64,000 nucleotides of DNA, from positions 124,001 through 188,000 of the forward strand of contig NZ_JAFICD010000001.1 of assembly GCF_017833525.1 (NCBI RefSeq), read 5' to 3'. A model generated the notes under the pieces. The model had not been told where the DNA came from and did not search any database. It was given only the letters and a program-made list of their open reading frames with translations. The position numbers and the translations under genes were made by a program. This document shows, in pieces, positions 36,834-44,259 of this stretch. Position 1 is the first letter of the stretch, and each line of letters begins with the position of its first letter. This DNA comes from Duganella sp. 1411 (GTDB taxonomy: Bacteria; Pseudomonadota; Gammaproteobacteria; Burkholderiales; Burkholderiaceae_D).

Positions 36834-38954
36834 ATGAACGAACACGGCAAAAGCAAATCCCCGCAGACCATCACCGCAGCCGGCGACGCGCCGCGGCCAC
36901 AGCGCCGCACCTTGCTCAAGATGGGCCTGGCCTCGGCGTCCGGCCTGTCGGTCGGCGGCCTGCTGGCCGGTTGCGGCGGTGGCAACAGCGACATCGGCAG
37001 CGCCGGCGGCGGCACCGCGCCGGTCGTGGTGCCGCCGAGCACGCAGATTTCCAGCTTCGCGCTGGCCGTGTTGCCGGACACGCAGTTCTACTCGCGCTAC
37101 GCCACCTCGTCGGAAAGCAGCCAATACCAGCGCCACTACGGCAACGAGCCGTTCGCCGCGCAGACCAACTGGGTGGCGCGCAACGCGGCGGCGCTCAACA
37201 TCCCGTTCCTGATCCATCTGGGCGACGTGGTCGACCAGGTCGGCAAGCCGGAGCAGTGGAAGGTGGCCGACAGCGCCATGCAGGTGCTGGAAGTGGCCAA
37301 ACTGCCGTACTCCATCCTGGCCGGCAACCACGACGTCGTCAACGACCTCGACTACACCGGCGACCAGAGCAAGGGCACGGACGCGCAGCGCGTGCTGGCC
37401 AACGAGCCGTACCTGCAATGGTTCGGCACCAAGCGCGCGCAGCGCCAGGCCACCTTCGGCGCGCGCGACAGCAGCGGCTTCCACGAGTACCACATCTTCA
37501 CCGCGCAGGAGCAGAAATTCATGGTGCTGTCGCTGTCGTGGCGCATCTCCGACGCCGGTATCGCCTGGGCGCGCAAGGTCATGGCCGACAATCCGACCCT
37601 GCCCGTGATCCTGGTCAACCACCAGCTGCTGAACATCGCGGCCGACGCCCTCAGCCCGCTGGAAACCGACTACGGCAAGATGCTGTGGGAAAAACTGATC
37701 CGCGACAACGACCAGATCTTCATGACCTTGAACGGCCACCACCATGGCGCCGCGCACCTGACCAAGACCAACAACTTCGGCAACCCGGTCGAGGAAATGG
37801 TGGTCGACTACCAGATGGACTACCAGGGCGGCAACGGGTTGATGCGCCTGTACGAATTCGACCTGACCAACAACCAGATCAAGGTGCTGTCGTTCTCGCC
37901 GTGGGTGCCGATGAAGCCGGCCGACACGCTCAACGCCTTCGACCGCGCGGTGCTGACCGAACCGAACGAGGCGTTTACCATCAACATCAACTTCGCCAAG
38001 CGCTTCGCCCGTTTCAACACCACCTTTGGCACCGGCAAGGCGACGGTGGCGTCGTCGCTGGTCGAGCAGGCCAAGGCGATCGTACTCAAGGGCTACACCG
38101 AGCCGGCCGTGGTCGCGCCGGTGGCGCCGAAGGACGCGGACGACTATCCCAAAGTGGCATCGACGGTGGCGCACTGGCGCTTCTTCGGCGGCGCCGAGGG
38201 CACGTCGGTGGCGCCGGGCGCGCGCATCGCCGACGTCACCGGCGCCAATCCGTTGACGCGGGACGCGCTCAACAAGGGCGGCATCGTCGGCGCCGAGGCG
38301 GGCGACATCGTCTGGAGCAGCGACCGCCACCGGCTGTCGTCGGCGCCCGGGTCGGTCAGCTTCATCAACACCGACAAGAACGTCCCGCGCCTGAGCTATT
38401 TCGTCACCGATCCGTCGGCCGCGATCAACGCCCAGACGTTCGCCAAGACCGGCTACACGATCGAAGCGTTCGTCAAGATCAACCAGGCGTGGGACAAGAC
38501 CAAGCACGCGTGGATGAACATCATGACGCGCGACGGCAAGCGCGGCGACCTGGCCGGCTTCGACGGCGGCGATCCGGAGTCGCCGCCGCTGCTGTTCGCC
38601 ATCTCCAGCCTGCGCGAAGTGCAGTGGGAAGTGGTGCCGGACGTGAGCGGCGCGCGCGACGCGATGGCCAACTGGTCGGGCGAGATCATCGCCGGCACTT
38701 GGGTGCACATCGCCATCGTCAACGATCCGGTCACGCACGACACGATCATGTACGTGGAAGGCGCGCCGGTGCTGCGCAACAGCAGCAACGTGGTCGGGCT
38801 GGCGACGCTGTCGGCGTCGTCGCAGTGGGTGGTCGGTGGCGGCTCGTGGGATGGCGCGCGGGCGGATGGCTTCTTCGGTAATATCGGCGAGGTGAGGGTG
38901 GCCGCCGCCGCGCTGGCGCCGGCGCAGTGGTTGACCGCGCGGCGAACGGTGTAA
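36834..38954 (+). CDS. Tat-exported metallophosphoesterase with LamG-like C-terminal domain
   Basis: 706-residue calcineurin-like phosphoesterase. The twin-arginine motif RRTLLKMG is at residues 24-31, followed by LLAGC, so it may be a Tat lipoprotein. Metal-binding blocks are LAVLPDTQFY, LIHLGDVVDQ (near 127), ILAGNHDVV (near 162), LVNHQLL and NGHHHGAAH (near 301). The last 260 residues form a concanavalin-like LamG domain (VAHWRFFGGAEGTSVAP through QWVVGGGSWDGARADGFFGN). It is divergent from the two-component operon across about 170 bases. The substrate is unknown: a phosphodiester or phosphorylated glycan is possible. Confidence 0.9.
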   Translation: MNEHGKSKSPQTITAAGDAPRPQRRTLLKMGLASASGLSVGGLLAGCGGGNSDIGSAGGGTAPVVVPPSTQISSFALAVLPDTQFYSRYATSSESSQYQRHYGNEPFAAQTNWVARNAAALNIPFLIHLGDVVDQVGKPEQWKVADSAMQVLEVAKLPYSILAGNHDVVNDLDYTGDQSKGTDAQRVLANEPYLQWFGTKRAQRQATFGARDSSGFHEYHIFTAQEQKFMVLSLSWRISDAGIAWARKVMADNPTLPVILVNHQLLNIAADALSPLETDYGKMLWEKLIRDNDQIFMTLNGHHHGAAHLTKTNNFGNPVEEMVVDYQMDYQGGNGLMRLYEFDLTNNQIKVLSFSPWVPMKPADTLNAFDRAVLTEPNEAFTININFAKRFARFNTTFGTGKATVASSLVEQAKAIVLKGYTEPAVVAPVAPKDADDYPKVASTVAHWRFFGGAEGTSVAPGARIADVTGANPLTRDALNKGGIVGAEAGDIVWSSDRHRLSSAPGSVSFINTDKNVPRLSYFVTDPSAAINAQTFAKTGYTIEAFVKINQAWDKTKHAWMNIMTRDGKRGDLAGFDGGDPESPPLLFAISSLREVQWEVVPDVSGARDAMANWSGEIIAGTWVHIAIVNDPVTHDTIMYVEGAPVLRNSSNVVGLATLSASSQWVVGGGSWDGARADGFFGNIGEVRVAAAALAPAQWLTARRTV

Positions 38955-38988
38955 CCACCTGAAGGACCATGTAAGGTCATCTAAAACA

Positions 38989-39081
38989 CGTAGGGCGGAT
39001 TAGCGAAGCGTAATCCGCCATGCATGCGCCGTTGGCGGCTCAAAGATGGCGGATTACGGCGTTCGCCTAATCCGCCCTACG
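38989..39081. repeat. REP pair, GTAG ends outward (93-bp unit)
   Basis: Copies at 38989-39020 (plus, short loop GCGAAGC) and 39047-39081 (minus, longer loop). The spacer TGCATGCGCCGTTGGCGGCT matches fragments flanking the solo copies at 11919 and 43195. It lies between the convergent phosphoesterase and photolyase genes. Confidence 0.92.
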
Positions 39082-39096
39082 TGTATCCGTTGTCCG

Positions 39097-40641
39097 TCAT
39101 AAATCCGCGAGCGTGGCCCGGGTACGGGCGGCCTGTTCGCGTAACGCTTGCCGGGTCGGCTCGTCCATCCGTTTGATTTGCAGATACACCATGTTGAGCC
39201 GGTTGTTCTTGCCCAGCGATTCGCGATTGCGGTCAAAGAAATCCCAGTACAGCGCGTTATAGGGGCAGGCCTTCTCGCCGATCCGCGCCTTCTTCTCGTA
39301 GTGGCAGCCCTTGCAGTAATCGCTCATGCGGTCGATATACGCCGCGCTGGACACATACGGTTTGGTGGCCAGCAGGCCGCCGTCCGCGTACTGGCTCATG
39401 CCCAGCGTGTTGGGCAGCTCCACCCACTCGAACGCGTCGATGTACACGCCCAGATACCATTGATGCAGCTGGTACGGCGACAGCCCGGCCAGCAGCGAGA
39501 AATTCCCGATCACCATCAACCGGTTGATGTGGTGGCTGTGCGCGTGCTCGAGCGACTGGCCGATCGCCGTCGCCATGCAGCGCATGCGCGTCTCGCCGGA
39601 CCAGAACCAGTGCGGCAGCGGCGCCGTGTGCTTGAAGACGTTGAGCCGGTCGTAGCCCGGCATCCGGTGCCAGTAGACGCCGCGCACATACTCGCGCCAG
39701 CCGAGTATCTGGCGGATATAGCCTTCGGCCGACGCCAGCGGCACGGCGCCGTCGCGCCACGCCGCCTCCACGCGTTCGATGACGGTGCGCGGATCGAGCA
39801 TCTTGCTGTTCATCGCGAACGACAGCAGCGAATGGAACAGGCGCCAGGCCTTGAAGCTCATCGCGTCCTGGAAATGGCCGAAATGCGGCAGCGCGTGCTT
39901 GACGAAGCGCTCCAGCTGTTCCAGCGCCTCGTCGCGGCTCAGCGGCCAGGCGAAATCGTCGGCGTTCGGTTGGCCGAAGCTGCGGGCGCCGGCCGCCTGT
40001 ATCGTGTTCCATAAGGCGCTGTGGTCGTGGCGCCCGCGCAGGTCGGCCGGCTCCCATGGCATGCCTTTCCAGGCTTCGCGGTTGTCGTGGTCGAAGTTCC
40101 ACTGGCCGCCGGCGGGCTTGCCGGTCTCCGACACCAGCACCTTGTGGCGCAGGCGCATGTGGCGGTAAAAGCGCTCCATCAGCCAGTTCTCGTGGCCGTC
40201 GAACAGGCGGGCCGCCTCGTCGCGGGCGGTGTAGAAATGTTCGGTGTCGTCCATCGTCGACGGGATGGACAGGCCGGCGGCGTAGTCGGCCAACTGACGG
40301 TCCAGGCGCCATTCGTCCGGCGCTTGCCAGTGGAAGGCCGCCGCGTTGTAGCGCGCGATCAGGTGATCGAGGTTGGCCGGCAGCGATTGACGGTTGTCGG
40401 CATCGTCGATGGCCAGATAGTGGACGCGGTGGCCGTCGGCGCGCAGCCGCCGCGCCATGTCGCGCATGGCGGCGAAGATGGCGATGATCTTTTGCGCGTG
40501 ATGCAGCACGTAGTCGGTTTCCTGACGGACCTCCATCATGACGAAGACCACGTCGTCGCGCGCCTGCGCGAACCAGCTGTGCCGGCAATTGAGCTGATCG
40601 CCCAGGATCAGCTTGAGTGTGGGTTGGCTTGTGCGGTTCAT
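39097..40641 (-). CDS. Cryptochrome/photolyase of the Fe-S (FeS-BCP/PhrB) type
   Basis: 514-residue DNA photolyase-related flavoprotein. The N-terminal Rossmann part begins LKLILGDQLNCRHSWF, the hallmark of the bacterial FeS-BCP group of (6-4) photolyases. The C-terminal FAD/4Fe-4S domain keeps a Cys in ETRMRCMATAIG and the cluster triad in YCKGCHYEKKARIGEKACPYN, giving the four expected ligands. AAGGTG precedes the ATG. The octamer TTGAACCG lies 76 bases upstream, and the same octamer occurs twice in the MerR/oxidoreductase intergenic region. It belongs to a light-response group with BLUF, FolE and a LitR-like regulator. Confidence 0.95.
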   Translation of the reverse strand: MNRTSQPTLKLILGDQLNCRHSWFAQARDDVVFVMMEVRQETDYVLHHAQKIIAIFAAMRDMARRLRADGHRVHYLAIDDADNRQSLPANLDHLIARYNAAAFHWQAPDEWRLDRQLADYAAGLSIPSTMDDTEHFYTARDEAARLFDGHENWLMERFYRHMRLRHKVLVSETGKPAGGQWNFDHDNREAWKGMPWEPADLRGRHDHSALWNTIQAAGARSFGQPNADDFAWPLSRDEALEQLERFVKHALPHFGHFQDAMSFKAWRLFHSLLSFAMNSKMLDPRTVIERVEAAWRDGAVPLASAEGYIRQILGWREYVRGVYWHRMPGYDRLNVFKHTAPLPHWFWSGETRMRCMATAIGQSLEHAHSHHINRLMVIGNFSLLAGLSPYQLHQWYLGVYIDAFEWVELPNTLGMSQYADGGLLATKPYVSSAAYIDRMSDYCKGCHYEKKARIGEKACPYNALYWDFFDRNRESLGKNNRLNMVYLQIKRMDEPTRQALREQAARTRATLADL

Positions 40642-40716
40642 GCGGACACCTTAGAGGATGCGCAAACCTCCGTCCAGCGCGCGCATCGCGATCCGGCATC
40701 AAAAATGGTACAAAGA

Positions 40717-40724
40717 CGGTTCAA
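40717..40724 (-). promoter_or_regulatory. TTGAACCG motif upstream of photolyase gene
   Basis: Reads TTGAACCG toward the photolyase, 76 bases before its start codon. It is the same octamer that occurs twice between the MerR-type regulator and the FAD oxidoreductase. It may be the -35 element of an alternative-sigma promoter or an operator of the light regulon; which of the two is inference. Confidence 0.45.
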
Positions 40725-40738
40725 TTACTTCTGATTTA

Positions 40739-40832
40739 CGTAGGGCGGATTAGGCGGCACGCCGTAATCGGCCATTGATGAGTGGCCGGCGGCGCATGCA
40801 TGGCCGATTACGCTGCGCTAATCCGCCCTACG
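40739..40832. repeat. REP pair, GTAG ends outward (94-bp unit)
   Basis: Copies at 40739-40774 (plus) and 40801-40832 (minus), same architecture and length as the units at 32722 and 38989. It lies between the BLUF stop codon side and the photolyase promoter, so its hairpins may also isolate the two minus-strand transcripts. Confidence 0.92.
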
Positions 40833-40859
40833 TGTTTCCGCTGTCACGCGCGGTGCATC

Positions 40860-41285
40860 TCAGGCGCGGCCCAGCACCGCGGCCGCCGCCATCAACTCGT
40901 CGATCAACGCCAGCGAGCTTTTGCCCGACAGCGAATGCGGGTCGAACTCCGCCGTTGCCGAGTAGCGCAGCAGCGTGCCCGGATTGAGCTTGTTCAAATT
41001 GGTCTGCCCCATGGTCCAGCCGGAGTAGCGGCGCTCGCAGATCTCCTCGTAATGCAGCAGCACCACGTCGGTGTGGCGCGTGTCGCGCAGGATTTTTCCG
41101 TACAGGCGGTTGACCTGGTCGCGCCCGCCCTCGATCACCTGCAGGTACGAGCGGTCGCTGTGGCATAGCACGCCGGTGATGCCGTGCTTGGGGTTGTAGG
41201 CATGCGATTGCTGCATGATGGCGGTGACCGCGCCCGTGTGGGTGTCAACGGCCGCGCGGCTGGCGTACAAGAGTCGGACGAGCAT
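40860..41285 (-). CDS. BLUF-domain blue-light photoreceptor
   Basis: 141-residue FAD-binding light sensor consisting of a BLUF domain with a short C-terminal helix and no output domain. The flavin-contacting Tyr is in MLVRLLYASRA, Asn in AYNPKHGITGVL, Gln in SYLQVIEGG, and the Trp/Met pair in YSGWTMGQ. All residues needed for photocycling appear present. GGAG precedes the start by seven bases. It is 18 bases downstream of folE on the same strand, so it is probably the last gene of a merR-folE-bluf transcript. Short BLUF proteins act through protein partners; one candidate is the MerR-type regulator. Confidence 0.95.
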   Translation of the reverse strand: MLVRLLYASRAAVDTHTGAVTAIMQQSHAYNPKHGITGVLCHSDRSYLQVIEGGRDQVNRLYGKILRDTRHTDVVLLHYEEICERRYSGWTMGQTNLNKLNPGTLLRYSATAEFDPHSLSGKSSLALIDELMAAAAVLGRA

Positions 41286-41303
41286 TCGTATTCTCCGGTG
41301 ATA

Positions 41304-42011
41304 TCAGCGTTTGATCAGTGACAGGAACTCGCGCCGCAGCGCCGGGTCCTTGAGGAAGGAGCCGTGCATGACGCTGTTGATCATGCGCGCATCCATATCC
41401 TTGACGCCGCGCCACTGCATGCAAAAGTGGTCCGCCTCCATGATAACGGCCAAGCCGTCCGGCTGCATCTTTTCTTGCAGCAGATCGGCCAGCTGCACCA
41501 CCGCTTCTTCCTGGATCTGCGGCCGGCTCATGATCCAGCTGGCCAGGCGCGCATATTTGGACAGGCCGATCAGGTTCGAGTGCTGGTTCGGCATGACGCC
41601 GATCCAAACTTTACCGATCACCGGGCACAGATGGTGCGAGCAGGCGCTGCGCACCGTGATCGGGCCGATGATCATCAACTCGTTCAGGTTGGCGGCGTTG
41701 GGGAACTCGGTCACCGGCGGCATATCGACGTAGCGGCCGCCGAACACCTCGGTCATGTACATCTTGGCGACGCGGCGCGCGGTGTCCTGCGTGTTATGGT
41801 CGCTGACGGTGTCGATGACCAGGCTTTCCAGCACCTTCTGCATATGGCCGCTGACCTCGTCCAGCAACTGATCCAGCTCGCCGGGCTCGATGTAGGCGGC
41901 TATGTTGTCGTTGGCGTGAAAGCGCGTGTTGCTGGCGACCAGACGCGCGCGGATGCGCTCGGAGGCGGTGGTGGTGGCAGGGCGATATGCCGGTGGCTGC
42001 TCGGTGGTCAT
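41304..42011 (-). CDS. folE: GTP cyclohydrolase I
   Basis: 235-residue FolE, which converts GTP to 7,8-dihydroneopterin triphosphate, the first step to folates and pterins. Zinc ligands are in SACSHHLCPV and HFCMQWRGVKD; the sequence IGLSKYARLASWIMSRPQIQ is the family core. The ATG at 42011 is preferred; a TTG 12 bases upstream is also possible and neither has a strong ribosome site. It is an extra copy-type folE sitting in a light-response cluster. Supplying pterin for a photolyase antenna or UV-protective pterin is an attractive explanation, but this is inference. Confidence 0.95.
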   Translation of the reverse strand: MTTEQPPAYRPATTTASERIRARLVASNTRFHANDNIAAYIEPGELDQLLDEVSGHMQKVLESLVIDTVSDHNTQDTARRVAKMYMTEVFGGRYVDMPPVTEFPNAANLNELMIIGPITVRSACSHHLCPVIGKVWIGVMPNQHSNLIGLSKYARLASWIMSRPQIQEEAVVQLADLLQEKMQPDGLAVIMEADHFCMQWRGVKDMDARMINSVMHGSFLKDPALRREFLSLIKR

Positions 42012-42066
42012 GCGGTAGTCCAATCAGAAATTCAAATAAAAAAGTGCGGCGGCGGTTGCGATGCGG

Positions 42067-43038
42067 TCAAAAGCCGTCGGGCAGCGGCAGGCCCTCCGCG
42101 TACGCCAGCCGTTCCAGCGCCTGCTCCATCATCACGCGCGCGTGTCCGGCGCTGCGGGCGAGGTCTTCGTGCAGCGCCGCGTCGGCCGCGTTGCGGGTTT
42201 GGCATTGGAGGCTGTAGCGTTCGAAACTCGCCAGCATCGTCAGTATATCCGCCAGATGGCGCGGGCACTCACAATTGATGCTGGAGGAGGATGCCGCCAG
42301 CGCCGCCAGCGCCTGGTCGTCGAGGCGGCGCGGCGCCGCCGCCGTGGCCGGGCCGGGAGGCGGCCGCGCCGCGCCGGTCAGCGCGGTGCCGCATAAGACG
42401 GCCACTTCGGCGGGGTCGGATGGCGCGCGCGCCACCAGACAGCCATGTTCGCGCAGGCGGCGCACGGTGGCGCTGTCGCAGAAGCGGTACAGCACCACCA
42501 CCGTGCGCACCTGCATCGCGCGGCGCGCGGCCTGGATTTGCGGCAGCGCGTCGGCGCTCATTTCGGACGATTCGATCAGCAGCACGTCGGCCGTGACGCC
42601 GGCCATGGCTTCGGCCGCGCCTTCGAGCTGCGCGCAGCTGGCGACGATGTCGAGCCCCGGCGAGGTGCGGATGGCGCTTAGCCGGCGCGCCAGCGCGGCG
42701 CCGGCGACGGCGAGCGTCAGCGTTTGCGTGGCGGCTCCCGAAGGCGTCGGGGAGGGCGCGGCGCCGGCCAGGGCGATCAGTTCGTCGGCGTCGAGCCGCG
42801 CGACCGTGCCGATCGCGTGCCCCTGGTCGACCACGCGTTTGAGCAGGCCAAGCCGGCGGACTTGGTCGGCCGAGTACAGGCGCTGGCCGTGCGGCGAGCG
42901 GTCGACGTCGGAGACGCCATAGCGGCGCTCCCATACCCGCAGCGTTTCCACCGGCAGGCCAGCCAGTCGCGCCGCCACGCCGCTGCGGTAGCCGGTGGGC
43001 TTCGTTTCTGGTTTTTGTTCCTGTTCCGGTTTTGGCAT
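42067..43038 (-). CDS. MerR-family regulator, LitR/CarH-like but without B12 motifs
   Basis: 323-residue regulator with an N-terminal MerR winged helix (YRSGVAARLAGLPVETLRVW and HGQRLYSADQVRRLGLLKRV). The rest resembles the helical plus Rossmann-like effector region of LitR/CarH light regulators (LDIVASCAQL, VTADVLLIESSE, VRTVVVLYRFC), yet no DxHxxG cobalamin motif or Trp-x9-Glu-His helix motif is seen after the HTH. It is therefore probably not a B12 photosensor and may depend on another light input such as the BLUF protein. A good ribosome site (AGGGA) precedes ATG. It heads the merR-folE-bluf direction and is divergent from the FAD oxidoreductase. Confidence 0.85.
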   Translation of the reverse strand: MPKPEQEQKPETKPTGYRSGVAARLAGLPVETLRVWERRYGVSDVDRSPHGQRLYSADQVRRLGLLKRVVDQGHAIGTVARLDADELIALAGAAPSPTPSGAATQTLTLAVAGAALARRLSAIRTSPGLDIVASCAQLEGAAEAMAGVTADVLLIESSEMSADALPQIQAARRAMQVRTVVVLYRFCDSATVRRLREHGCLVARAPSDPAEVAVLCGTALTGAARPPPGPATAAAPRRLDDQALAALAASSSSINCECPRHLADILTMLASFERYSLQCQTRNAADAALHEDLARSAGHARVMMEQALERLAYAEGLPLPDGF

Positions 43039-43098
43039 GTCGGTCCCTTTTTGTGTGTTGTGATTCGCATTTTAGCAGTTTGCGGGTCACTGTGTGGT

Positions 43099-43117
43099 TT
43101 GAACCGATATTGAACCG
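43099..43117 (+). promoter_or_regulatory. Tandem TTGAACCG repeats (11-bp period)
   Basis: TTGAACCG occurs at 43099-43106 and again at 43110-43117, one DNA turn apart, in the divergent region between the MerR-type gene and the FAD oxidoreductase. The motif reads toward the oxidoreductase. A third copy lies before the photolyase in the same relative orientation. It is a candidate operator or promoter element for the light regulon. Confidence 0.5.
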
Positions 43118-43194
43118 GCTTAAATGTGCTTTCGGCTTCTTTCGACTCCAGCTTCTCCTTATACTCGGGCCTTGGATACGGTGTTGGCGGCTCT

Positions 43195-43230
43195 TGGCGG
43201 ATTACGCCGTGCCGGCTAATCCGCCCTACG
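43195..43230 (-). repeat. Solo GTAG-headed REP palindrome
   Basis: One minus-oriented REP with the left spacer remnant GTTGGCGGCTC still attached, so it looks like a two-arm unit that has lost its first arm. It lies 36 bases upstream of the FAD oxidoreductase start, inside the likely 5' untranslated region, where its hairpin could affect expression. Confidence 0.85.
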
Positions 43231-43266
43231 TGGAACTCGTCATAATTTATTAAGGAAGTCATTGTC

Positions 43267-44259
43267 ATGCCTCATACGCGCCTTAACGTGGCGGTGGTCG
43301 GGGCCGGGTTGGCCGGCTTGTCTTGCGCGCGGCATCTGCAAAACGCGGGCTGCCGTGTGACCTTGTTCGAGAAGGCGCGCGGACCCGGCGGCCGCATGAG
43401 CACCCGCCGTGCCGACGGCTGGCAGTGCGATCATGGTGCACAGTATTTCACGGTGCGCGACAACGCCTTCCGCGACGAGGTCGCGCGCTGGGAGGCGGCC
43501 GGCGTGGCCGCGTTGTGGGAGCCGAGGATTGCCGTTATCGGCGGCGGCAAGGTGGAGCCGGACAGTGTCGCGCGCTTTGTCGGCGTGCCGCGCATGAGCG
43601 CTCCGGCGGCCTGGCTGGCGGCCGGCCTGCAGGTGCACAGCGGCGTTACCATCACACATATGCATCACGAGGCGGAGGGCTGGCGCCTGCATTCGAAGGA
43701 GCAGGGCTTGTACGCCGAGCCTTACGACGCGCTGGTGCTGGCGGTGCCGGCGCCGCAGGCGGCGGCGCTGCTGGAGCCGCTGCTGCCACTGACGGCGGTG
43801 CAGGCGAGCGCGGTCGCCATGCTGCCCAGTTGGACCTTGATGCTGCGTTTCGCGCGTCCCTACAAGCCGGGCTACGACGCCGCTTTCATCAACGACGGGC
43901 CGCTGCGCTGGATCGCGCGCGACAGCTCGAAACCCGGCCGCACCGGCAGCGAGGTGTGGGTGTTGCAGGCCGGCGCCGAGTGGAGCGCCGCGCATATCGA
44001 GGACGACGAATTGACGGTGACGGCGCTGCTGCTGGAGGCGTTTGCGGCGCTCGGCGGGCCGGCGCCGGATGCGGTCACCGCGCACCGCTGGCGTTACGCC
44101 AAGGCCGGCGCGGCGTCGTCGGGGCAGGCGGTGTGGCTGCCGGCGGTGGGGGTGGGCCTGTGCGGCGACTGGCTGGGCGGCGGCCGGGTGGAAGACGCCT
44201 GGCTTAGTGGACTGGCGCTGGCCGCCAAGGTGTTGACTAAAACTCCGTGCTTGCCGTGA
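43267..44259 (+). CDS. FAD/NAD(P)-dependent oxidoreductase, renalase/amine-oxidase type
   Basis: 330-residue flavoprotein with an N-terminal dinucleotide fold (VAVVGAGLAGLSCARHL, then FEKARGPGGRMSTRR) and C-terminal WLPAVGVGLCGDWLGGGRVE that closes the FAD site. The overall plan is that of small bacterial renalase-like amine oxidases. AAGGAAG precedes ATG. Relatives occur beside photolyase and LitR genes in other proteobacteria, and here it is divergent from the MerR-type gene and preceded by two TTGAACCG motifs. The substrate is unknown. The 3' end overlaps the opposing siderophore-receptor gene by 23 bases. Confidence 0.9.
   Translation: MPHTRLNVAVVGAGLAGLSCARHLQNAGCRVTLFEKARGPGGRMSTRRADGWQCDHGAQYFTVRDNAFRDEVARWEAAGVAALWEPRIAVIGGGKVEPDSVARFVGVPRMSAPAAWLAAGLQVHSGVTITHMHHEAEGWRLHSKEQGLYAEPYDALVLAVPAPQAAALLEPLLPLTAVQASAVAMLPSWTLMLRFARPYKPGYDAAFINDGPLRWIARDSSKPGRTGSEVWVLQAGAEWSAAHIEDDELTVTALLLEAFAALGGPAPDAVTAHRWRYAKAGAASSGQAVWLPAVGVGLCGDWLGGGRVEDAWLSGLALAAKVLTKTPCLP

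Noticed and set aside
30338-40832. Regularly repeated palindromes considered as a CRISPR array
   Set aside because: Copies are dispersed over kilobases between genes, not spaced at 30-40 bp, and no cas genes are present; GTAG heads identify them as REPs.
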